A stretch of DNA of 64,000 nucleotides from Beijerinckia sp. L45 (GTDB taxonomy: Bacteria > Pseudomonadota > Alphaproteobacteria > Rhizobiales > Beijerinckiaceae): the NCBI RefSeq assembly GCF_009765775.1, contig NZ_LMUU01000057.1:1-64000 (forward strand), given 5' to 3'. Shown here one piece after another: positions 25,325 through 34,700 of this stretch. The position numbers and the translations under genes were made by a program. Below the pieces are notes generated by a model, which was not told where the DNA came from, ran no database searches, and was given only the letters and a program-made list of their open reading frames with translations. The first letter of the stretch is position 1, and every line of letters begins with the position of its first letter.

Positions 25325-26149
25325 CTAGCTGGATGCATCGAGACCGACGGCGCGGACCTCGATCGCGCCTTGCGCGTTCCTGACGATCGTCCGCGCCAGG
25401 GCGTCCAGTCTGACGATCAGCCCGGCGAAGTCGATCGGGGCCTTCGTCTGCGGGTCGCGCCAGATCCGAGCGCGATGCAGGGAGACGAACAAAACCCCCT
25501 GGCGACGGGTCCGCGGCTTGAGATACGCCTCCGCAAGCTGTCGGGTCAGAGCCGTTTCCAATCTCCTGACGGGCCAGTCCATGTTGCCGTGCTTGACCTC
25601 GATGGCGACCTCGACTCCAGCGGACGAGGAGGAGACGACGATGTCCGGCTTGTCGCCGTCGGCAACCTCGGCCTCGCGATGGACGTGGAACCGTCCGCGG
25701 GCGCGCAGCCGCAGCTGTTCGGTGAGCCAAGCCTGCACCTCCCGCTCGTCGGCGGCGCGGCTCAGCACCGCCCGAGACGAGGCGTCCGCGGAGGCGATGT
25801 CCCGGGCGATCTCGCCGAGGACGGCTTCGACGACCCTCAGCATCTCGGAGCCCGTCTTGGCCGGAGACACGTGTCCGGCCTCGAAGGCGAGGATCTCCTG
25901 CGGCGTCCAAGGCGGCGCCTCGGCGCCTCGTTCCACCATGGCCTGCGCGAGCTCGGCGAAACGTACCGCACGCCCTTCGACATCGGCGGCAAGGCCGCGC
26001 ATCGCAAGATAGGCGTCGGAATCCGAGCGGTCGGCGAGCTGGCCGAACACCGCGTTCCTGGTTTCTTCCGCCGCATCGCGCGCTGCCGAAGGCTTCGGCG
26101 CGAGGAGAGGAGGGAAGACATCGGCCCGGACGGGTTGATGGAAAAACAT
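25325..26149 (-). CDS. possible PD-(D/E)XK-type nuclease protein, orphan
   Basis: 274 residues. The C-terminal half has KPDIVVSSSSAGVEVAIEVKH, with D and E-x-K spaced as in the PD-(D/E)XK nuclease core, and then QLAEAYLKPRTRRQGVLFVS, typical of the last strand of such folds. The N-terminal half is helical without known domain. It may be the C-terminal piece of a once longer defence protein, because such domains often end long ATPases. The 276 bases downstream (25045-25324) hold nothing I recognise. Confidence 0.5.
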   Translation of the reverse strand: MFFHQPVRADVFPPLLAPKPSAARDAAEETRNAVFGQLADRSDSDAYLAMRGLAADVEGRAVRFAELAQAMVERGAEAPPWTPQEILAFEAGHVSPAKTGSEMLRVVEAVLGEIARDIASADASSRAVLSRAADEREVQAWLTEQLRLRARGRFHVHREAEVADGDKPDIVVSSSSAGVEVAIEVKHGNMDWPVRRLETALTRQLAEAYLKPRTRRQGVLFVSLHRARIWRDPQTKAPIDFAGLIVRLDALARTIVRNAQGAIEVRAVGLDASS

Positions 26150-26200
26150 CAGCTACCCCAAGAGACGACGAACGAGGACCTGTACGGCACGGAGAGCGCG

Positions 26201-27622
26201 ATGCCTCCGGCAGCCGCACCGTCCTCGGACAAAGAAGACCGCGGAACGGGTACGCCCGTCCCACGAGCGAAGGAAGCGGCCGGCGATCCCGACGCCGCGT
26301 CCACCGACTGGCGCGTCGAGAGCGGCCGCGCCCCGCCGCTGCCGCTGCAGCCCGGCGAGATCACCGACAGGGAGATCCATCGCCACGGCGGGCGCGGCTA
26401 CTGGTTCCTGATCGTGCTGCCTTCACGGCGCCACGTGAATTGCCGCACCGACGACCGCTCGAAGGCCGAGCGCTTCAAGAAGCGCTTCGACGCCGGCCAG
26501 CCGACGATCGACGCCGAGGACATCGAGCTCGGCAAGCTGCTGCGCAACCCGCCCATCGGGGTCAAGCCGATGACGGACTTCGACCGCGAGCGCCTCGAGC
26601 CCTACTGGGCGCTGCGCACCGCCAAGGACGTCAGCTACGACGGCACGAAGGTGTACTACGAGGCCCGCCGCGCCGTGGCGGCCGGCGTCAGCCCGCCGAC
26701 GGATCAAATGATCCGGGGCGAGCTCGCGGACCTTGCGGCGTACGTCCGCGCCGCGACGAAGACGATCGATCCCGGGTACCGGGTGAGCGTCTGGATGCCG
26801 CGCCGCTCGTCGCCGCGCACCCGCTGGCTGCGCCGCCACGAGGCCGCCCGCTTCCTCTGGGCGCTGCGTGGACGCACGTGGGATCCGGCGACCAAGGCCT
26901 ACCTTGTCGATCCCACGACCGGGAAGCGGATCCTGCGCGACGCGGAGACGATCGCCGCCCGCCGGTTCCTCGCACGCCTCGTCATGCTCGGCCTCTACTC
27001 GGGGTCGCGGCTCGACGTGATGCTTGAGGCCTGCTGGTCGCCGGAGTCGGCGGCAGCCAACACGAAGGCGGCCAAGGCCGAGGCCGCGCGCAAGGAGGCC
27101 GTGCGCAGGGCCAAGGGCGGCCGCAAGACGGCGGTCCGGCCGCTGGTTGCGTTCGGACACGTCGACCTCGTCGACGCGGTGTTCTTCCGCCAGGGCTCGG
27201 GCCCGACGAAGACCGTCAAGCTCTGCCCGCCGGTGAAGCTCGTGCCGATCCTGAAGGTGCTCGCCAAGGGCTGGCACCGCAGCGACACGACGGACCCGGC
27301 CAAGCGATCCGACCGGGTGATCCACGACGGCACCGGCAAGAAGTGGCCGCTGACGAGCCTGGTGCGGCTGTGGACCGCCGTCATCGCCGACGCCGGCCTC
27401 GACGCCGACGTCATCCGCCACACGCTGCGGCACACCGCGGCGACGTGGCTGCTCGAGGGCGGCTACTCGATCGAGGACACCGCCGAATTCCTCGGCGTCT
27501 CGCCGCGCGAGCTGCTGAAGACCTACGCGCACGTCGACACGGCGTTCACGGTGGAGGTCGCCGAGGCGATCGACCGCTACGTCGCCGCCTGCCGCGCGTC
27601 GCGCCTGAAGCGCATCGGCTAG
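26201..27622 (+). CDS. tyrosine recombinase with complete active site
   Basis: 473 residues. Catalytic residues are seen: Arg in GLYSGSRLDVML, His-x-x-Arg in RHTLRHTAATW, and Tyr in LLKTYAHVDT. A lysine-rich insertion (residues about 285-310, AKAEAARKEAVRRAKGG) lies after the first Arg. ATG 26201 is preferred (GGAG upstream); ATG 26138 would overlap the divergent gene at 26149. It is followed by a related but apparently dead recombinase at 27951, so the two form a tandem pair. Confidence 0.82.
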   Translation: MPPAAAPSSDKEDRGTGTPVPRAKEAAGDPDAASTDWRVESGRAPPLPLQPGEITDREIHRHGGRGYWFLIVLPSRRHVNCRTDDRSKAERFKKRFDAGQPTIDAEDIELGKLLRNPPIGVKPMTDFDRERLEPYWALRTAKDVSYDGTKVYYEARRAVAAGVSPPTDQMIRGELADLAAYVRAATKTIDPGYRVSVWMPRRSSPRTRWLRRHEAARFLWALRGRTWDPATKAYLVDPTTGKRILRDAETIAARRFLARLVMLGLYSGSRLDVMLEACWSPESAAANTKAAKAEAARKEAVRRAKGGRKTAVRPLVAFGHVDLVDAVFFRQGSGPTKTVKLCPPVKLVPILKVLAKGWHRSDTTDPAKRSDRVIHDGTGKKWPLTSLVRLWTAVIADAGLDADVIRHTLRHTAATWLLEGGYSIEDTAEFLGVSPRELLKTYAHVDTAFTVEVAEAIDRYVAACRASRLKRIG

Positions 27623-27950
27623 CCCGGCACGCCCCGTTGGCAACTAAGAGCCCTAAGGGGGGCAAAACGGCAGTTTTGACCCCGAAGGCGGGCGGGTGCC
27701 GAGGGAAGCCGCGAAACGTGGTTCGTCACATAGGGCCTTTTGCCGCCTCCCGCGCGCGGGAGGCGGGGATGCGACGGGACGTGACAACAAGGAACGTAAA
27801 GCACTGGAAATGCAAGTGAAAGTGCGGGTGGATAAGCCCCTCTTGAGACTGCGGACGCCTTGCCGATCGATGCCGTTCGACGACGTCCGATGCCACTTAG
27901 TTGGCAGAAAAGTTCGAACAACCAAGTGGGTGGACCCCCAAGGAGAGAGC
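27623..27950. other. intergenic stretch with a 24-base perfect palindrome
   Basis: No convincing gene. It contains CCGCCTCCCGCG and its mirror (27743-27766), a perfect GC palindrome without a T-run, and an AAGGAG ribosome site (27940-27945) for the next gene. The palindrome could be a terminator arm, a recombinase site or chance in GC-rich DNA. Confidence 0.4.
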
Positions 27951-29132
27951 ATGCAACCGCAGACGAAGACGACAATGCAGGAGAAGCCGAAGAGCTTCTA
28001 CAAGAAGCCGACGCTCGTACTGCTGCCCTACAAGGGCGGCCAGCACTGGTACATATGTCACGGGCGCAAGAAGGAGCGCACGGCGTTCGTGGCGCACCAG
28101 AAGGCGGATGCCAAGCGCGCCGTCGAAGCTCGTTCGCAGGAAGTCCGGGCGCCGACATCGATCAACGCGACGCCGATCGCCGATGTGGTCGGCTGGGCCC
28201 GCACCCAGCCGCGCTACAAGAAGGCGCGGTTCGCCGGCATCATCGCGGTCTGGGACGGCAAGAGGGTCTGCGACCTGTCGCAGCACACCTTGGATGCGCT
28301 CGTCCTCGAGCGTCAGACCCACTTGCATCCGAAGACCGGCGAACCGATCAGCGAGAAGACAGCGCTGACCGAAGCGGGGTGGCTCAAGGCGATGAGCCGC
28401 CGCCATGCACGCGAGCATGGCCTTCCGGCACCGGGCGACTTCGCGGTGAAACGCTCGAGCCCGCACCAGAACGAGCGGGCGCTCACCAGGAGCGAGACCG
28501 CACGGCTGCTGTGGGCCTGTCTCGGGTACAGGTGGGACGCGGCCCAGCTGCGGATGGTCCCGCATGACAAGCGCACGCGTAAACGGCTCCGCCGGCTGCT
28601 TGCTCCCGTCCGCCGGCTTCTGCTGCTTGGGCTTTACGCCGGCACGAGCGTCGCCACCGGTGTGGCGTTGGTGTGGGACGCAACGCCGGACGGTACGGCG
28701 AGCTACGTCGACGTCGCCGAAGGTCGGCTGCTTCGGCTTGGCGCGCAGGCGCCCCGCACGGCCAACCTCAGGGACGTGCCGGTCGCCCTCGGTAGGCGCA
28801 TGATGGCACACGCAAGGCGCTGGCGACGCCAGGACGCATCGGACGTCAGGCACATCGTGCATGTCACGACGAAGGGCAAGTACAACAGGGGACTTGCCGA
28901 CACCCGCTTCAAGAGGATCTGCGACGAAGCGGGCCTGCCGGGCGTGACCTTCTCGATGATCGTCACGACGCATGCGGCGATGGCCTTGCGGGAGGGCGCC
29001 TCGGTGCGCGCCCTGGCGATCGCCCTCGGCCTTTCCGGCGATGCCGTGAACCGGCGGTACAAGCACTTCAGCCGCAGCTTCCAGGAGGGTGCGGGAAAGG
29101 CTTTCCGGCAGCGGCCCAAAAGCATAAGGTGA
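27951..29132 (+). CDS. tyrosine-recombinase-like protein with degenerate active site
   Basis: 393 residues, similar in layout to the recombinase at 26201. In the Arg-I block it has GLYAGTSVATGVAL instead of G-x-R; where the partner has HTLRHTAATW it has SMIVTTHAAMAL. The Tyr region RRYKHFSRSF is kept. Thus Arg-I, the first His and Arg-II appear lost and cleavage is unlikely. A strong AAGGAG before ATG 27951 shows it is still translated. It may act as a non-catalytic partner of the upstream recombinase. Confidence 0.65.
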   Translation: MQPQTKTTMQEKPKSFYKKPTLVLLPYKGGQHWYICHGRKKERTAFVAHQKADAKRAVEARSQEVRAPTSINATPIADVVGWARTQPRYKKARFAGIIAVWDGKRVCDLSQHTLDALVLERQTHLHPKTGEPISEKTALTEAGWLKAMSRRHAREHGLPAPGDFAVKRSSPHQNERALTRSETARLLWACLGYRWDAAQLRMVPHDKRTRKRLRRLLAPVRRLLLLGLYAGTSVATGVALVWDATPDGTASYVDVAEGRLLRLGAQAPRTANLRDVPVALGRRMMAHARRWRRQDASDVRHIVHVTTKGKYNRGLADTRFKRICDEAGLPGVTFSMIVTTHAAMALREGASVRALAIALGLSGDAVNRRYKHFSRSFQEGAGKAFRQRPKSIR

Positions 29133-29231
29133 TAGGCCGCGCGACCGGCCTGCATCCGCGATAGGGATGCCGCCTCGGCGGCACCCCGAGCAGCCCAGCG
29201 GGGTCGAACCGAAGCCGTCCGGCAGCCTGCG

Positions 29232-29498
29232 CTAGTCGTGCGGCGCGACCTTGGCGGGCGACGGCACACGGAGGCGCAGGAGATCGCGGATGGCGGCCGG
29301 CGTGGTGAACGTCTTGCCGCACACCATCGTCGCGGCGAGTTCGCCGCGTTCGATCGCGATGCGCAGCGTCGCCTTGCTGAACGGACCGTCCGCGAAGAAG
29401 AGCGCGATCGCTTCCGCGAGGCTGAGCAGCTCATCGTCACGCCAGTCGCTAACGTCTGGTCGCTTGACGAGCCTGTGCAGTGGCGGCTGAGGTGCCAT
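29232..29498 (-). CDS. small putative DNA-binding (excisionase-like) protein
   Basis: 88 residues. The block ALFFADGPFSKATLRIAIER followed by GELAATMVCGKTFTT resembles MerR/excisionase-type winged helices, where a 'pick-up' motif is followed by a short wing. GGAGGA lies 7 bases upstream of the ATG at 29498. It stands beside a recombinase, which fits an excisionase role. No exact family was recognised. Confidence 0.55.
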   Translation of the reverse strand: MAPQPPLHRLVKRPDVSDWRDDELLSLAEAIALFFADGPFSKATLRIAIERGELAATMVCGKTFTTPAAIRDLLRLRVPSPAKVAPHD

Positions 29499-29662
29499 CG
29501 ATAGATCCTCCAAATCGTGCTGGGCGCGGAATGGGCGCGCCATGCGTATTCTGCGACCTTGCCCCGGAGGATGGCCCTGAGGGATGGATCGTTGATCCAT
29601 CCCTCCCAAGCCTTTGCCTTGCCCAAGGATGCCAAGCCGAGTCAGGCCGTGCGGGGCCGCGG

Positions 29663-30232
29663 TCATTCGAGCGTCTCGACCGTGAAACGCCCGAATTTCG
29701 GTCGGTAATCGCCCAGGCCGACGGTGCCGCCAGCCGTCCGCGCGATCTCCAGAAGGGTGGCGCCGTCGATCAGAGACGGCAGATATGAAAGCGTCGTGAC
29801 CAGCGACCAGGCCGGGAAACACGGCCGCGTGCGCATCGTCGTGCGATTCGTCACCCGGACGCCGCAGCGGTAGACGAAGGTCGGATCCGCATAGAGGGCG
29901 TCGAGATCGGCCGGTCCGTCATAGACCAGCATCGGCGTCTCCCGCACGATCACCGCGGCCCTGACGAGCCTTCCCGACCGGGTGAACTTGCCGGCGGCGA
30001 CCATCGCCGCCTCGATCGCCTCCGCCGGCACGCAGGGGCATCCATCGCGGAGCCATAGGGAGCCCCGCCATTCGATGCGCGCGATGCTCTGGTGATCGCT
30101 TAGCGTCTTCACTCGCTTGGACGTGAAGCGGTGCAGGGCCTGCGCATGCGCGTTCAACGGGTCCGCAAGTTGGCCGGCCCGCATCAGTAGCGGGGCGATG
30201 CCGGTCAGGCGCATGGTGATGGCGTCATGCAT
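29663..30232 (-). CDS. phage-type conserved hypothetical protein
   Basis: 189 residues with ADPLNAHAQALHRFTSKRVK, WRGSLWLRDG, AAMVAAGKFTRSGR, TRPCFPAWSLVTTLSY and a Gly-rich end GTVGLGDYRPKFGRF. This set of blocks is familiar from prophages and integrative elements of alphaproteobacteria; I know no function. Its ATG overlaps the stop of the HNH gene upstream, so the two are co-translated. Confidence 0.6.
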   Translation of the reverse strand: MHDAITMRLTGIAPLLMRAGQLADPLNAHAQALHRFTSKRVKTLSDHQSIARIEWRGSLWLRDGCPCVPAEAIEAAMVAAGKFTRSGRLVRAAVIVRETPMLVYDGPADLDALYADPTFVYRCGVRVTNRTTMRTRPCFPAWSLVTTLSYLPSLIDGATLLEIARTAGGTVGLGDYRPKFGRFTVETLE

Positions 30233-30563
30233 CGATCACCCCCCAGCACGCGATGGCGGTTTCGGGGAGGCAGCGACGCGTGTCGCTGAGCACCGGAAGC
30301 ACGAGGATCTGGACGCGTCGACGGCGCAGTTCATCGGTCACGACGGCGTGGCAGGCCGAGCAGAGAGTGGTCAAATCCTCGGGCCGTTCATTGCCGAAGT
30401 TGGCATAGGTCCGATGGTGGATTTCGATCCGGACTTCCGGCTGGCCGCGGCCGCACAGCCGGCAGAGGCCACCGGAGCGCTCGAGCTCGAGCAGACGCGA
30501 CGGGGAGTTGCGCCAGGCGTCGCTTCGAATGTAGGTCTCGTAGGCAATGCGAGCGACCGTCAT
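30225..30563 (-). CDS. HNH endonuclease
   Basis: 112 residues. A zinc-binding HNH nuclease: CRLCGRG (first Cys pair), IHHRTYANFGNE (catalytic His-His and Asn), LTTLCSACHAVV (second Cys pair and His). AGGGAGAA 6 bases before ATG 30563. Such small HNH genes often serve phage packaging or mobile elements. It overlaps the phage-like gene downstream by 8 bases. Confidence 0.85.
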   Translation of the reverse strand: MTVARIAYETYIRSDAWRNSPSRLLELERSGGLCRLCGRGQPEVRIEIHHRTYANFGNERPEDLTTLCSACHAVVTDELRRRRVQILVLPVLSDTRRCLPETAIACWGVIDA

Positions 30564-30653
30564 GTCTTTTCTCCCTGCGATCGATGACGGGCCCGGCATC
30601 GGCAGGCAGCCGGCGCGTGCCAATTTTCCACGTCGGCGCGACGGGGCTTCGCG

Positions 30654-31001
30654 GTGGTCTTGAGGGACGAGACCTGGGTCCGTGCTGCCCGCGAGCTTCT
30701 GCGTTGGGATCAGACGCGTCTTGCGCAAGAGGCGGGGCTGACCCTCGTGACCGTCAAGCGATACGAATCCGGACGGAGCAAGATGGCCGACGAGACGGTG
30801 GAGGTCATCCGACGAACTCTGGAGGCGAACGGGATCGTCTTCCTCGACCCGGAGGCGACATCCGGCGCCAAGGTCGTCGCCGCGATTGGTCTCCGCACGT
30901 CGGCCAGCCCCGAGCCGCGACCCGACAAACGGGTCTACGAGTACAAGTCGCCCATTCGAGGCAGGCCACCCCGGAAGCAGGCGGAAGAGGGCACAGACTG
31001 A
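30654..31001 (+). CDS. XRE-family DNA-binding protein
   Basis: 115 residues: helix-turn-helix ARELLRWDQTRLAQEAGLTL and TVKRYESGRSKMADETVEV, then GIVFLDPE, a pattern of phage-type XRE regulators, and a basic tail. GTG 30654 or TTG 30660 may start it. It is convergent with the unknown gene at 31058 and could be the regulator of the shared palindromes at 31621, 37715 and 39184 (unproven). Confidence 0.8.
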   Translation: MVLRDETWVRAARELLRWDQTRLAQEAGLTLVTVKRYESGRSKMADETVEVIRRTLEANGIVFLDPEATSGAKVVAAIGLRTSASPEPRPDKRVYEYKSPIRGRPPRKQAEEGTD

Positions 31002-31057
31002 TCGCTCGCCCCGACCTACCATGGGCGCCAGCTCCGCGTCGTCAGGTCTTGCGGCCA

Positions 31058-31588
31058 TCACGGCGTTGCCGCAACGGCGCAGACCTTCGCCCGCGAAATC
31101 GTCGCGCTACGGTGGGCAGTGCCCTCCTCGGAAAGCAGGCCGGTCCTGACGCTGCGTGGCAAGCGGGCCTGGCTTGCATCGATCACGACCCGGCCGGCGG
31201 CCTCGAAGTGCGTCACGATCGCCCGGGCGACGTCCAAGCTGCGATGGAGGCAGCCCATTTCGGCGACGAGCACGGCCTCGCGGCTCGCGTTCGCGCAGGA
31301 GGACAAGAGAGCGGTGAGGTTGCTGGCGAGTACGGTGGTGTCGTCCGCGCGGCCGGAGTCGATCACGTACCGGGACACGGCCAGACCCAGGGAGAGCGCG
31401 CAGGCGTCGATCGCCCGCTTCTGATCGAAAAGAACGCCGGCGCCGCCGACCGCTTCGGGATCCGACAGGTAGGCGGTGCATGTCGCGGCTTCATCTGCGA
31501 CGCAGCCCACATCGCGGGCTGCCTTCGCTTCGGTTGCGAAGAATTTCGTCGCGGTGGTCTTTTCCAAAAAAGCTGCTGTGGTTGTCAT
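31058..31588 (-). CDS. unknown protein under the shared GATATC operator
   Basis: 176 residues, soluble, Ala-rich and mostly helical, with six cysteines scattered in the chain. I recognise no family. The start at 31588 is 32 bases from a perfect palindrome (31621-31635) that is also found before the AddB-like gene and before 39235, so it most likely belongs to the same regulon. It follows the AddA-like gene on the same strand after 148 bases. Confidence 0.6.
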   Translation of the reverse strand: MTTTAAFLEKTTATKFFATEAKAARDVGCVADEAATCTAYLSDPEAVGGAGVLFDQKRAIDACALSLGLAVSRYVIDSGRADDTTVLASNLTALLSSCANASREAVLVAEMGCLHRSLDVARAIVTHFEAAGRVVIDASQARLPRSVRTGLLSEEGTAHRSATISRAKVCAVAATP

Positions 31589-31620
31589 GCGGTCCCGCTC
31601 CCTCGTTCAATGTCGTGAAA

Positions 31621-31635
31621 GATATCTAAGATATC
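31621..31635. promoter_or_regulatory. shared operator, copy 1 (GATATC-TAA-GATATC)
   Basis: Perfect 15-base palindrome GATATCTAAGATATC upstream of the unknown gene at 31058-31588. Identical to copy 3. Confidence 0.75.
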
Positions 31636-31736
31636 ATCATCAGACGTCAAGAGGCTGCAAGGATTTTTCCCCAGGCCAGCAGCTTTGCCCTCGGCGGACC
31701 TATGGTGCGGCAGTCGAGATCAACGAGGTCCGCTGT

Positions 31737-34700
31737 TCAAAGACGGTCGTTCAGCACCCACTGAACCTGGCCCGTGCTCACATAGATGAGAACGCCGCGA
31801 GGTGCGCCCGTCGCGGCCAGGTAGATGCGCATCTGGCTACGGTGAAAGGCCACCTCGCTCGCGACGGGCGCGACATCGCTCTTCCAATCGACGACGGCTT
31901 CGACGCCGCCGCCGCCGAGGCAGATGGCGTCGGCCCGGCCATTGATCGGTCGCCGCTCGCCACCTTCCTCCACGAAGGCGTGGATCGGCACTTCCGCGAT
32001 GAGACGTGGCCGCATCTTCGCCACGTCGGGCAACCTCAGCGTCGCGAGGACGGTACCCGCCATCTCCGCCGCATCCGGCGGCGTCGAGTCTGCGCCAACC
32101 ATCAGCCGCGCCACCAGCACCGATGCCCGCGCCTGGAGGTCGGCGCGATCCTCCATGATCTCACCGTTCAAGACCTCCTCGAGGAGCGCATGCAGGACAA
32201 GGCCCCTGATGCGGCCCGCGCCAACCGCGTGCAGGCCGGCCGGCCCATCGGGCAGCTCCATATCCGGGCCGTCACCATCAAGCCGATCGGGGTCGTGCTC
32301 ACTCGGACGCAACCATTGCAAGATCCGGGTCGAAGCCTCGATCCTCGCGGCTTCCGCCAAGAAAGCGTCGGCATCCTGAAGATTCTCCGGCGTAGACACG
32401 GCCAAAGTCACGGGGTCATTCAACAGAAGCGGATCGAATGCCGGGAGAGCCGCGTGACCGAGATCGACGACGCGTGCCCAGGAGCGTTGATCGGCCCCCG
32501 TGATCTCCGGGATTACGAGAAGCTCGCGCGCGCGCGTCGCGGCCACATACCAAAGCCGCTCGCGTTCTCGCGTCGTTGCCTCGTCCCTTTCCCTTACCGC
32601 CGCCGCCAACTGCGGCGGGACGACGTCGCCGATCATCCAGTGCAAGGTGTCGTCGGATGCGCGATGGACGAAAGCCGCGCGGCTTTGAAGGCGCGTGGCC
32701 GCGTTGATGGGGATCGTGACCGGCCACACGGCGCCTTTCGCCCCGTGGACCGTTACGATGGCGATGGACGATGCACCGCCGTCGACGCGCCCCTCCTGCC
32801 GGCTCGCCTTGGCCCTCCAAGCGACATCGAGGTCCTGGACGAAGCGCTTTAGGCCGCTGACCGCGTAGCCTCGGGCAAGATCGAGGAAGGCGTCGACGTT
32901 GGCGAGCGCGCTTTGCCGCCGGTCGCCGCCGCGCGCCGCCACGATGGTGCGGAGATGCAGCCGCGCCGTGGCCTCGCAGAGGAGCTGAAGCGGCGTCGTC
33001 GAGCTGGCGGTCCGCCGCAGCGCTTGCAGGATACGGAGCGGTCGCGCCGCCAAGCCGTCTTGAAAGTCCTCGACTTCGGCGGCGTCGGTGAGCACGGAGA
33101 ATGTCGATGCCGGCGTGCCGCCATGGCGAAGGTGCAAGGCATCCGCGATATCGAGCAGCACCTCGTCGCCGAGGCCGACCAGGGGGCCGCGCATGAGGGC
33201 GCCGAAGGCCAAGGTGTCATGCGCATCCGCAAGCACCCGAGCCAAAGTCATGAGGTCTTGAACCTCCTGTCGGGCGTGGAATCCTTTCCCTGCCTGCGAT
33301 GCCACGGAGAACCCGCGCCTGTTGAGTGCGCGCTCATAGAGCCACAGGTCCGTACCAGCCGGCGTCAGCAGCGCGATGTCTCCTGCGGTGAGCCGCCTGA
33401 CGCCACCCTTGCCGTCGTCGATCTCGAGGGCGCCGACCAGAGCCGAGCAGATGTCCGCGACGGCGTCGGCTTCCGTCTCGCGCATGAGGCGCGCGGCGGC
33501 TTTCGGCGGAAGTTTCAGGGTGATCTTCGACGCGCACGCGAGGGGGTGGTCCGGTTCGCCGCGCACCGAGGCCATGTCCGCGTAACCGGGTTGCGCACCT
33601 CGCGACATCGGCTGCGCGAAGCACCGGTTCACGTAGTCGACCACGCCCGGCCGCGAGCGGAAGTTCGCGGTAACGGTCAGGACGTTGTCGGGCCATCGAC
33701 GCCGCAGGAGCCGCTTCGCCGCCTCGTAACAATGCGGGTCGGCGCCTCGGAACGAGTAGATCCCCTGCTTCGGATCGCCGACGAGGAAGAGCGCGCCCGG
33801 CCGTTGTACGGTTTCCTCCCAATCGAGCGCGGGTTGTTCCGCAGCGAGGCGGAAGATGATCTCGGCCTGTATCCTGTCCGTATCCTGGAACTCGTCGACC
33901 AGGATGTGCCGATAGCGAGCGGCGACGGAGCCCCGGACGGCTTCGTCATCGCGGATGAGCCCGCGCGCGCCGAAGATCAGATCGTCGAAGTCGACTACCG
34001 CCGCCGCCACCTTGAAGCGCGCGTAAGCGGAAAGCACCTCGTCCAACTCGCTCGAGAGGGTCGCGACCAGACGGCTCGCGACGCGGCCGAGGAGGACTGC
34101 GAAACACGCTGTCGCGCGCTCGAGGTGCCGGCTCGCCTCATTGAACAACCTCGTTCCCTCGACGTCCCCCGCCATAGCTCGCCAGGCGGGCGCGCAGCGG
34201 AGCGGTAAGATCTCCAGGCTGTCCCAGCGCATTGATGGTACCCGCTCTGGATGAGCCAGCCTCCACAATTCGGCGAAGCTCGGCGGGCGCGAGAAGCAAT
34301 CGGCGTAGAAGGTGCCGAGCCTCTCGAGGTCGTCGACGACGGACAGCGTCGCAGGCTGTGGCGGGACGCTCGCCGACCAGCGCCTGAACGCATCGACGGC
34401 GTCGGTGAAATCGAGATCCGGACGCCCATCGGCTTCCGGCGGGACGGGACGCGCGGACCGATGGTCCTGCCGGAACCGCGCAAGCGTTCGCAGCGTCGAA
34501 GCGAGGCGTCTGGGATCGGCGGCCGACAGCACGGCGATCGGATCGTCAGGCAGCGCATCACCTTGAAGCCGCCTCTTGAGCCATCCTTCGAAGACCGTGT
34601 CGAAGGCGGCCTTCGCCGCGTCGGCATCCATCACCTCAGCTCCGGGGTCGACACCGGCGCTCACCGCATGATCCCGCAGGATCGTCTGGCAGAACCCGTG

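Noticed and set aside
25370-26137. N-terminal extension of the recombinase frame to 25370
   Set aside because: It would lie antisense to the nuclease-like gene at 25325-26149 and adds low-complexity sequence; ATG 26201 with GGAG is better.
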